A stretch of 64,000 nucleotides of DNA from Akkermansia sp. (GTDB taxonomy: Bacteria > Verrucomicrobiota > Verrucomicrobiia > Verrucomicrobiales > Akkermansiaceae), in contig NZ_JAJBTT010000001.1 in NCBI RefSeq assembly GCF_020860705.1, positions 62,001 to 126,000 of the forward strand, given 5' to 3'. Both the position numbers and the translations under genes were made by a program. Position 1 is the stretch's first letter, and each line of letters opens with the position of its first letter. Shown here one piece after another: positions 17,579-25,262 of the stretch. A model generated the notes under the pieces. It ran no database searches. It was not told the DNA's origin and saw nothing but the letters and a program-made list of their open reading frames with translations.

Positions 17579-20299
17579 TTGAACAGGCCCCGCCGGCATG
17601 TTACATTCCCGGAAGTCATGCAGCCGGCCCCCCATTCCACAGCTCCGGAAGAAGAGAGGAACTTCAGCGGATTCCGCATCCTCCCCTCCGGAACTCCGGT
17701 GACAGACACCCCTCCCTTTGACCGCCTGTTTGAAGAAGGAACCGGAAACGGCCTCTACGCCCTGGCAGTCTCCAACTGGGAAACCGCACCGGACCCGGGC
17801 ACCTTTTTTATCAAGAACATGGCGCGCCAGGCGCTCACCCGCATGGCGCACGCCGCCGCGGAAAGACCGGATGAGGTGGACACCGTTCTGGACCACCTGC
17901 CGACTACGACAGCGGAAAGGGCGCTTCTGGCGGAACAGTTCCCTCCCGTACCGGGCGCGGAATACGTCACCCCCGGCGTCATCGAGGAGTGGATCCAGGA
18001 CCTCCGCAAACTGATTAAAAAAGAAATCACCGTCCGCGGCATCACGCCCGCAGCGTGGCTGAACGGCCTGGGCGCCCCCTGGAACCAGATCGGCAAGGTA
18101 TTCTTCCATCTTGCGGAAAACCGGGACGACGCCACAGGCTCACGCCCCTTTGCCTTCATGGCCACCTTTGCGCATCAAAGCGCGGCGGACAACCAGGTGC
18201 GCCACCTTCCCCTCTCCACTGCCCTGAAACTCCATGAAGGGAACTACACTGCCCTTCTGGCCGTGCTCCAGCCGTTGAAAGAGGCAGCCCGGGAAAGCCC
18301 CCTGCTCCAGCGGTTGCTGGACAACGGAAAGATTTACGCACCGCTGGCCTGGAGCGCCACGGAAGCACGGGATTTTTTGCAGGATACGCCGTCCTACGAA
18401 CGCGCGGGCATCATGGTCCGCATGGTGAACCTGTGGAAAAAGTCTCCTCCCAAATTACAGGTGAAAGTCACGGCGGACGCGTCCGGCGGTGAAAAAACGG
18501 CCCACTCCTCAGGCCTTTACGTCCACAGCCTTTTGAGGTTTTCCGTATCCGCCACGCTGGGAGGCAGGGACCTGGCTCCGGAGGAACTGGAGGAACTGCT
18601 CCATAACGGAGACGGTCTGATCCGCTTTAAAGGAGAATGGGTGCGCGTGGATGCCCAGAAGGTTCGGGACCTGATGGAGCGGTGGAACAAGGCGGCGCGC
18701 ATGATGAGTTCCCTGGGCATCCCCCTGGTCCAGGGATTAAGGCTGCTGGTCAACGGCCCTTCCGGCCAGCTGGCGCAGCTTCCGGAACCGGACGAGGACT
18801 GCGTGATGAAACCGGGCCGCAATCTCCAGGAGGCCCTGGATATTCTGGCCGGAGAAGCCCCGGCATCCGTCCCGGAACTGCCGCCGCATTTGAACGCATG
18901 GATGCGGCCTTACCAGAAAAAGGGATTTTCCTTCCTGTACCGGGTCACGGAACACGGGTTCGGAGCCTGTCTGGCGGATGACATGGGATTGGGAAAAACC
19001 CTTCAAGCCATTGCATGGCTGGATGCACTGCGCAGGGAAGGCCGTCTGAACGGCCTTCCAGCCCTGATCGTAGTCCCGGCTTCCCTCCTGTCCAACTGGA
19101 AGGAGGAAGCGGAACGCTTCGCTCCGGAACTCGTCCTGCACATCATGCATCCCTCCGTTCCGGACTCATGGCAGCCGGAAGAAACTCCGCTCCGGAAAAA
19201 CTGCCACGCCGTCATTACCACTTACGGCATGGCCGCGCGCACGCCTGCGCTGGCCGGATTGTATTTCCCGGCTATCATTCTGGATGAAGCCCAGGCCATT
19301 AAAAACGCCGGTTCCGCGCGTTCCCGCGCCATCCGCTCCCTGCACGGGGAACGGCGCGCCGCCCTGTCCGGCACCCCGGTGGAAAACAACCTGAATGAAT
19401 TATGGAGCCTGATGGAATTCCTGAATCCGGGATTGCTGGGAAGCAGAAAAAGCTTTGAGGCCTTTACGCGCTCCCTGGAACGCGGCTACGCCCCGCTGCG
19501 CCGCCTGGTGCGCCCCTTCATCCTGCGCAGAATGAAGACGGACCCGGCCCTGGTTCCCGACCTGCCGGACAAGACGGAAATCCCCGCCTACTGCCCCCTC
19601 ACTCCGGAACAGGCCGCTCTGTACCAGACGCAGATAGATACGCTGCACGCCATGCTGGACGAACCGGATCCGGCCACCCGCCTCATGCTGATTCTGCCCG
19701 TGCTGGCGCGCCTCAAGCAAATCTGCAACCATCCCGCCCAGTTCCAGGGCACGGACGACTACGCTCCGGAACGCTCCGGGAAGTTCCTGCGCCTTCAGGA
19801 ATTATGCGCCTCCATCGCCGCCCGGCAGGAAAAAGCCATCCTCTTCACCCAGTTCCGCACCATCATTCCCCATCTGCATGACCTGCTCTCCAAGGTTTTC
19901 GGCCGTTCCGGGCTTGCCTTGCACGGGGGCACGCCCATTCCGGAACGGCAGGGAATCGTCTCCGCCTTCCAGACGGAATCCGGCCCACCCTTCTGCATCC
20001 TGTCCCTGAAAGCCGCCGGCACCGGACTGACGCTGACCCAGGCTTCCCATGTCATCCACGTGGACCGCTGGTGGAACCCCGCCGTGGAAAACCAGGCTAC
20101 GGACCGGGCCTACCGCATCGGCCAGCACCGGAACGTGCTGGTGCACCGCCTGATCTGCCGCGGCACCATTGAGGACCGCATTGACGCCATGCTGGCGGAA
20201 AAACGCCGCATGGCGGACGACCTGTTCTCCGGCGGCCCCGAACAATGGCTCATGAACATGAGTGCGGAAGAACTTAAGGACTTGCTTTGCAAAAGCTGA
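17579..20299 (+). CDS. SNF2-family DEAD/DEAH-like helicase
   Basis: The frame opens with TTG 17579 and gives 906 residues; ATG 17618 is an alternative. The C-terminal half is a full Swi2/Snf2 ATPase: Walker A in C-L-A-D-D-M-G-L-G-K-T, the DEAQ box, SGTPVENNLNELWSLMEFLN, the second RecA lobe with ILFTQFRTII, and motif VI in ENQATDRAYRIGQ. The N-terminal 430 residues lack a recognisable zinc-finger SWIM domain. Bacterial members translocate on DNA or remodel RNA polymerase complexes; the substrate of this one is unknown. The cysteines in R-L-K-Q-I-C-N-H-P are family-typical. Confidence 0.88.
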   Translation: MNRPRRHVTFPEVMQPAPHSTAPEEERNFSGFRILPSGTPVTDTPPFDRLFEEGTGNGLYALAVSNWETAPDPGTFFIKNMARQALTRMAHAAAERPDEVDTVLDHLPTTTAERALLAEQFPPVPGAEYVTPGVIEEWIQDLRKLIKKEITVRGITPAAWLNGLGAPWNQIGKVFFHLAENRDDATGSRPFAFMATFAHQSAADNQVRHLPLSTALKLHEGNYTALLAVLQPLKEAARESPLLQRLLDNGKIYAPLAWSATEARDFLQDTPSYERAGIMVRMVNLWKKSPPKLQVKVTADASGGEKTAHSSGLYVHSLLRFSVSATLGGRDLAPEELEELLHNGDGLIRFKGEWVRVDAQKVRDLMERWNKAARMMSSLGIPLVQGLRLLVNGPSGQLAQLPEPDEDCVMKPGRNLQEALDILAGEAPASVPELPPHLNAWMRPYQKKGFSFLYRVTEHGFGACLADDMGLGKTLQAIAWLDALRREGRLNGLPALIVVPASLLSNWKEEAERFAPELVLHIMHPSVPDSWQPEETPLRKNCHAVITTYGMAARTPALAGLYFPAIILDEAQAIKNAGSARSRAIRSLHGERRAALSGTPVENNLNELWSLMEFLNPGLLGSRKSFEAFTRSLERGYAPLRRLVRPFILRRMKTDPALVPDLPDKTEIPAYCPLTPEQAALYQTQIDTLHAMLDEPDPATRLMLILPVLARLKQICNHPAQFQGTDDYAPERSGKFLRLQELCASIAARQEKAILFTQFRTIIPHLHDLLSKVFGRSGLALHGGTPIPERQGIVSAFQTESGPPFCILSLKAAGTGLTLTQASHVIHVDRWWNPAVENQATDRAYRIGQHRNVLVHRLICRGTIEDRIDAMLAEKRRMADDLFSGGPEQWLMNMSAEELKDLLCKS

Positions 20300-20471
20300 T
20301 TTCACTTCGTGCTTTGAAGATGCAGTTGATAGAAATCAATTCAGCGAGAGCAAGGAAAGAGAAAACAGGAAAACGAACTAACATGCATTTCTTCCCCACT
20401 GCTTCCGGGCAACCTGGAAAACCCGGGTTTGGTATTTGACTACGTATTAACAATAATATATGGAAATAAAG

Positions 20472-20972
20472 ATGAAAATCTTACTGAAAATAACCATTTG
20501 GACCTTAGGATGCTGTGCCATGCTGGCCATTCCTCCGTCATTTGGGGCAGACAAAGTGCAAAAACAGGCCGACGAGGCCTCCCAGTCTCCTGTTGGTTCC
20601 TATGAAAACCCTGTTGTACTTGATCTTAAAGAAATCAAAAATGTCAGCATGCTAAAATTGGCACGTGATGAATACCTCAGAAAACATGATGATGGATACC
20701 AAATTCTAGGTGAAGGGTTCACCATGATCGGGGACCGTTATATCCTTATTGTCAGTCTGACGAAGAATGAAGATGAAAATAAGGTAAACAATCTTAAACT
20801 TGTCTATTTCGATATGACGGATGCTTATAAGAAATTAAGCCAATCGAAAGACGAACAGACACGCGAGAAAATAAAGGAATTAAAAAAAGATCACCAGCCC
20901 ATGAGCGACAAGGAAGTCATGGAAACACTGGAAAAAGGAATAATAGTAAGAACTAAAAAAATCGTCAAATAA
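20472..20972 (+). CDS. Small exported protein, paralogous family copy 1
   Basis: I choose ATG 20472 (M-K-I-L-L-K-I-T-I-W-T-L-G-C-C) over 20460 because the signal peptide then aligns with the copy at 55932. The product is 166 residues with a cleavage site near S-F-G-A. The mature part has the shared core: NPVVLDLKEIKN, then DEYLRKHDDGYQILG, YILIVSL and VYFDMTDAYKKLSQSKDEQ. Four relatives lie at 55.4-57.8 kb. The gene is visibly more AT-rich than its neighbours, ends in its own terminator, and has TTGACT at 20436-20441 upstream. No known function. Confidence 0.8.
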   Translation: MKILLKITIWTLGCCAMLAIPPSFGADKVQKQADEASQSPVGSYENPVVLDLKEIKNVSMLKLARDEYLRKHDDGYQILGEGFTMIGDRYILIVSLTKNEDENKVNNLKLVYFDMTDAYKKLSQSKDEQTREKIKELKKDHQPMSDKEVMETLEKGIIVRTKKIVK

Positions 20973-21005
20973 GGTAAATACCAGTTGTTTCCGATTTTAA
21001 TTTTT

Positions 21006-21039
21006 AATCCCTCGCTATTTTCATAACGAGGGATTTTTT
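21006..21039 (+). terminator. Rho-independent terminator after family copy 1
   Basis: A perfect 9-bp stem AATCCCTCG / CGAGGGATT (21006-21014 with 21027-21035) is followed by a T-run. It lies 33 bp after the stop of the small exported protein. Confidence 0.8.
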
Positions 21040-21206
21040 ATCGGAATGCCACTGTGGACTGTGGTGTAAAACGAGAAAAATAAAACCTGTATTTCCTAAT
21101 CAACCCTTGTCTTTTGAGCAACATAGCTCACAGACACCATTTCCATGGTCCCCGGGAGCGGAATAATGTGCAACTGACTTTACCGTGTTTTCCCATATCT
21201 TCCTTT

Positions 21207-22628
21207 TCAGGAAATCACGCCAAGCGGGGCGGTGGTTTTCCAGTCTCCGCGGGTGAAGTCCGTAAATTCCACGGGCATGCCGCCCTGGGCGATGGAATGG
21301 GCCGTCAGCGGCAGCAGAGAAGACCAGGTGGCGCCTTCATACACGTTCTGGTCCATCGGTTCTCCGTTCCGGAGGCATTCAACGATGCGGGAAAGCATCA
21401 CGAAATCCATGCCGCCGTGGCCGCCCATCTTCACGGCCAATTCCCCGATGCGCTTCCAAAGCGGGTGGTCGTACTTTTCATAAATGGCGGCCAGCTTCTC
21501 CCTGCCTTCTATCCATTCGTGATAATTGCCGTTGCCCAGCTTTTCTCCGGCCACGCGGGTCGGGAAGCCGGCCAGGGTGCCTTCCGTACCCTGAATGAGG
21601 TTGGCGCGGGAATAGGGCCGCGGAGACGTTTCATCCAGCTGGACAAGGATGGTGCGCCCCAGCTGCGTCTTGACGATGGCCGTGTTCATGTCCCCGCAGA
21701 TGAAGGGGGTGCGGTTCCAGCGGTGGTCGGCGGGAAGGTGCTTTTTGGCATAGGCGTTGCGCCCCAGGGCAGGAGAAGCGAATGCCGCTACCCGGCTAAA
21801 ATGGTCCTCCCTGCGCGCCAGATTCATGTACTGCGCCACCGGCCCCAGGCCATGGGTGGGGTACAGGTTTCCGTTGATCCGGGTATGGTATTCCGGGCGC
21901 CAGGCCCCTTCCCCCTGCGTATCCCCCAGCTGCGTCACCAGGCAGTGGATGTAGGCGGCCTCCCCGTGAAGCAGCTCTCCAATGACACCCTGACGGACCA
22001 TGTTCAGGAACATGAGTTCCTCCCGGCCATAGTTGACGTTTTCCATCATCATGCAGTGCTTGCGGGTAGCCTCGCTGGTGTCCACCAGACTCCAGAGTTC
22101 TTCCATGGAAACGGCCAGAGGAACTTCCACAAAGGCGTGCGCGCCGTGCTTCATGCTGTCGCAGGCGATCCGGGCGTGCGAGCTCCAATCCGTGCTGATG
22201 ATGACGGCGTCCGGTTTCAACTCTTTCAGCATGGTCAGATATTCCGTCTCGCCGCCGGAATAGCCCAGCGGGCTTTTCCCCATCTTGGACAGAACGCGGT
22301 TCACTCCGCGCTTCACCAGGTCCTCCTTCAAATCGCATACGCCCACGATCTCCACGCCGTCCATCACGCACATTTGAGCCAGATGAGAGAATCCGCGGCC
22401 GCCCACGCCGATGAAGGCCAGCCTGATCCGGTCCAGCTTGGGAGCCTTGAAGCCCCCCATGTAGATAGAGCCGGACGGCCGCGGGGACGCCTGGGAGCCG
22501 GATTGCCAGAGGCTGTTTCCGGAAGGAATCTCCAGGGCCTGGCCGGGGAGAACGTTTCCGGCGGCAGCCGCTCCGGCCGCAAGCCCCAGGGATTTGAGAA
22601 ATTGTCTGCGTGATGAAAAAATAGACAT
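21207..22628 (-). CDS. GH109-type NAD-dependent alpha-N-acetylgalactosaminidase (Gfo/Idh/MocA fold), Tat-exported
   Basis: A 473-residue protein with a twin-arginine signal (S-R-R-Q-F-L-K followed by an alanine-rich stretch). The Rossmann dinucleotide fold begins IRLAFIGVGGRGFSHLAQM and continues with VEIVGVCDL. The region YPTHGLGPVAQYMN and the segment GGHGGMDFVM match glycoside hydrolase family 109, which uses bound NAD in a redox-assisted cleavage of terminal alpha-GalNAc, as on blood group A and mucin glycans. Non-GH109 oxidoreductases usually lack the G-G-H-G-G-M-D segment. A. muciniphila has characterised members of this family. The enzyme is probably periplasmic or outer-surface; substrate remains inferred. 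Confidence 0.88.
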   Translation of the reverse strand: MSIFSSRRQFLKSLGLAAGAAAAGNVLPGQALEIPSGNSLWQSGSQASPRPSGSIYMGGFKAPKLDRIRLAFIGVGGRGFSHLAQMCVMDGVEIVGVCDLKEDLVKRGVNRVLSKMGKSPLGYSGGETEYLTMLKELKPDAVIISTDWSSHARIACDSMKHGAHAFVEVPLAVSMEELWSLVDTSEATRKHCMMMENVNYGREELMFLNMVRQGVIGELLHGEAAYIHCLVTQLGDTQGEGAWRPEYHTRINGNLYPTHGLGPVAQYMNLARREDHFSRVAAFASPALGRNAYAKKHLPADHRWNRTPFICGDMNTAIVKTQLGRTILVQLDETSPRPYSRANLIQGTEGTLAGFPTRVAGEKLGNGNYHEWIEGREKLAAIYEKYDHPLWKRIGELAVKMGGHGGMDFVMLSRIVECLRNGEPMDQNVYEGATWSSLLPLTAHSIAQGGMPVEFTDFTRGDWKTTAPLGVIS

Positions 22629-22793
22629 GGCTTGAAAGTATAACTTCAGAGAACATTACGATCCACGGGCCGCAGATTTATCATCCTTCCCGCTCCAGAA
22701 GAAAAAAGCTCCGGATGGCTGATTTTAAGGTTTGCAAAATCCGGCGGAACTTCCACTATAAGATTAACTTCTGCCTCTACCCTGCTTCAACTT

Positions 22794-23810
22794 ATGCGTT
22801 ATTTTCTTCTTATCCTGTTGCTCGCCGGCGGCTATTACGGCTGGGATTATTATCAGACCAACCTCGCACCCCGGCATGAAGCCATCACAGCCATGGAGCA
22901 GGAACCCTATCCGGAGCTGGATGCGGCCCAGGCCCGTTTTGATGAAATAGCGGATCTTCATGAACAGCAGGCCGCACGGCTTCAGGCAGCCATCCAGCGC
23001 AAGGAGGAGGCCGTCCGCAAATACTGGGACGCCCAGATGGAAAAGGCCGACCAGGCCGCCGCCAAGGGGAAAAAACTTCCGGAGGCAAAGAAGAAACCCA
23101 GTGCCGGTGCCGTGGAAACCCGGATAGCCCGTCTTCTGGAACAATATGACCGCCGCGCTGCGGATGTGGAAGAGCTTAAAAGCAAACTGGACACCACCAG
23201 GCAGCAGCTCGCCAGCGCCCAGAACCGGCTCCAGGAGCAGATACGCCAGGTGGAAACCCGGCTGGACATCAACCGCATCCAGAGAGCGGAAGCTTCCAAC
23301 ACGAAGAGCAAGGATTTTAAAGTGACGGAAAACCGCGCGGACCTGCTCAAGCTCCAGGCCAGCCTTCCCCAGGAATTGGACCGTATCACCCGCAAGGGAG
23401 AAGCCATGCTGCGTGAACAAACGGCCGCCTATGAAAAGGCCAGAAGGGAGCTGACGCTGTTCCAGAACAAGGTGGACAGGCAAATCGCCAGCCTCCGGGA
23501 TGCCATGGACTCCCCTCTCGCGGAAGAGTATGATGAGACGGAAATCCTTTCGGAAGACCCCCAGTTCCGCGCCCTGATCGCCCCTTATGACCAGGCTGTC
23601 AGCCATGAGGAAGCGCTGGCCATGCGGACGGAGGCGGACGTGGAGGAACAAGCCAAGGTCCTGCACGGGCTTCAACGCATCAAGGAGGGGAAAATAGAAG
23701 GGGAGCGCAGCCTGCTAAGGCAGGAAGAGGAGATTTTTTTCACCGCGGCGGCCGTCGTCGGCGTGATCCTGCTGATCTCCATTTTGCTTTCTTTCACCAA
23801 AAGGAGATGA
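22794..23810 (+). CDS. Coiled-coil protein with N- and C-terminal membrane segments
   Basis: A 338-residue protein with an N-terminal hydrophobic helix (about 3-18), a long alpha-helical middle rich in Glu, Lys, Gln and Ala with heptad spacing (about 30-300), and a second hydrophobic helix near the C-terminus (about 312-332) followed by T-K-R-R. The middle includes stretches such as LEQYDRRAADVEELKSKL that suggest one or more coiled coils. Such an arrangement fits a periplasmic or cytoplasmic spacer anchored at both ends. I recognise no named family. The SRP RNA gene follows 46 bp later. Confidence 0.7.
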   Translation: MRYFLLILLLAGGYYGWDYYQTNLAPRHEAITAMEQEPYPELDAAQARFDEIADLHEQQAARLQAAIQRKEEAVRKYWDAQMEKADQAAAKGKKLPEAKKKPSAGAVETRIARLLEQYDRRAADVEELKSKLDTTRQQLASAQNRLQEQIRQVETRLDINRIQRAEASNTKSKDFKVTENRADLLKLQASLPQELDRITRKGEAMLREQTAAYEKARRELTLFQNKVDRQIASLRDAMDSPLAEEYDETEILSEDPQFRALIAPYDQAVSHEEALAMRTEADVEEQAKVLHGLQRIKEGKIEGERSLLRQEEEIFFTAAAVVGVILLISILLSFTKRR

Positions 23811-23822
23811 TCTCTTTGATGG

Positions 23823-23851
23823 TTGACAGCATACTGCAAACCTAGTTTACT
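23823..23851 (+). promoter_or_regulatory. Sigma70-type promoter of the SRP RNA gene
   Basis: Consensus TTGACA (23823-23828) is followed after exactly 17 bp by TTTACT (23846-23851). A start near 23857 coincides with the first paired bases of the RNA. It is the clearest promoter in the window. Confidence 0.85.
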
Positions 23852-23856
23852 GTGTG

Positions 23857-23957
23857 GGCCGCCGGGAACCCGTGGAGGCACGACTGGCAAACCCCGCCAG
23901 GACCGAGAGGTAGCAACGGTAGCTTGTTCGTGTTTGCCGCGTCCGTTCCCGGCGGTA
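23857..23957 (+). ncRNA. ffs: Signal recognition particle 4.5S RNA (bacterial small type)
   Basis: The apical SRP domain IV is unmistakable: the 5' side C-A-G-G, an ACC/GGT stem capped by the GNRA tetraloop GAGA, then A-G-C-A on the 3' side (23898-23915). The ends close in an 11-bp perfect stem (23859-23869 with 23945-23955). Length is about 100 nt, as in E. coli 4.5S, so there is no Alu domain. The RNA binds Ffh and guides membrane proteins to FtsY and SecYEG. The terminal stem is followed by ATTTTATT, which may help termination. No protein-coding frame fits here. Confidence 0.95.
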
Positions 23958-24020
23958 TTTTATTGATCCCCTCTCCATACCGGGATTGAACGGGAGCCTT
24001 CCCATGGTAGAATACCGCCC

Positions 24021-25235
24021 ATGAACGTATCCGCCGCCCTTGACTGGCTTTTTTCCACTCAATTTTTCGGGATCAAGCTGGGGCTTGACCATACCAGGAA
24101 GCTGCTGGCGGCGGCCGATGCGGACCGGACGGACGCCACGGTGGTCCATGTGGCCGGCACCAACGGCAAAGGCTCCACCTGCGCCATGATTGAAGCCCTG
24201 GCCAGGGCGCAGGGATACGTGACCGGCCTGTTCACCTCCCCCCACCTGGTGGAGTTTTCTGAACGCATCCGCGTGAACGGACGGATGATTCCTCCGGACG
24301 CTCTTGCGGAAGAAATTTCCTGCCTCAAGCAACTGACGGAAAGCTGGGAACAGTCCCCCACCTTCTTTGAACTCGCGCTTGCCATCGCCCTGCGCCACTT
24401 CCGCAAAAGCGGCGTGAACTTCATCATTCTGGAAACGGGCCTGGGCGGCAGGCTGGACGCCACCAACGCCGTGCCCAAGGACATCGCCGTGCTGACCCCC
24501 ATCGGCCTGGACCACCAGCAGTACCTGGGAGACACGCTGGCGCAAATCGCCGCGGAAAAGGCGGCCATCATCGCCCCCGGAAAGCCGACTGTAACCGCCG
24601 TCCAGCACCCGGAAGCCATGGCCGTTATTGAACAGACGGCGCGGGACCGCCATTCCCCCCTCACTGTCGCGCGGATGAACGGAGAAACGCCGCGGCCCTC
24701 CCTGCCCGGAACTCATCAGCGGGAAAACGCCGCCCTGGCGCTGGAGGTCATGAGGCAGCTCCACGCCCTCCCCTCCCCTTCCGGCGCCGCCGCGGCCCTG
24801 TCAAAGGTACAGTGGCCCGGACGGTTCGAACGCCTCGCTGCGCCCCCGCTGGTCCTGGACGGCGCCCATAACGAACACGCGTCGCGCGTGCTGGCGGCCA
24901 CGTGGAAGGAAGAATTCCCCGGACAGAAAGCGGCGCTGGTTTTTGCCGCCTCCGCAGACAAGCACATCCGGGACATGATCCCCGTTTTACGGGAAATCAC
25001 CGGAGAATGGCACCTGGTGTCCTGTTCCTCTCCCCGCATCATGCCGGCGGAAGAACTGGCAGCCCTGCTGACTGAACTGGAAACCGGGCCTGTCTTTATC
25101 CATCCCACCCTTCCGGAAGGGCTGCACGCAGCCCTGTCCTCCCCCCTACCCGCCCTGGCGGCAGGCTCCCTGTTCCTGCTGGGGGATTTGAAAGCGCTGC
25201 TCTCCCACGCGGAAAAACGCAGCACCGTCCAGTAA
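24021..25235 (+). CDS. folC: Bifunctional folylpolyglutamate synthase/dihydrofolate synthase
   Basis: A 404-residue Mur-ligase-like enzyme that adds glutamate to dihydropteroate and to folates. The P-loop reads V-A-G-T-N-G-K-G-S-T-C-A-M-I, followed by FTSPHLVEFSERIRVNG, the metal-binding ETGLGGRLDATNAV, and LDGAHNEHASRVL in the C-terminal domain. The length is normal. It starts 63 bp after the SRP RNA and ends 27 bp before the U32 gene, suggesting co-transcription with it. Confidence 0.93.
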   Translation: MNVSAALDWLFSTQFFGIKLGLDHTRKLLAAADADRTDATVVHVAGTNGKGSTCAMIEALARAQGYVTGLFTSPHLVEFSERIRVNGRMIPPDALAEEISCLKQLTESWEQSPTFFELALAIALRHFRKSGVNFIILETGLGGRLDATNAVPKDIAVLTPIGLDHQQYLGDTLAQIAAEKAAIIAPGKPTVTAVQHPEAMAVIEQTARDRHSPLTVARMNGETPRPSLPGTHQRENAALALEVMRQLHALPSPSGAAAALSKVQWPGRFERLAAPPLVLDGAHNEHASRVLAATWKEEFPGQKAALVFAASADKHIRDMIPVLREITGEWHLVSCSSPRIMPAEELAALLTELETGPVFIHPTLPEGLHAALSSPLPALAAGSLFLLGDLKALLSHAEKRSTVQ

Positions 25236-25262
25236 ATCTTTTCCTTTTTCCCTTTCCATCCC

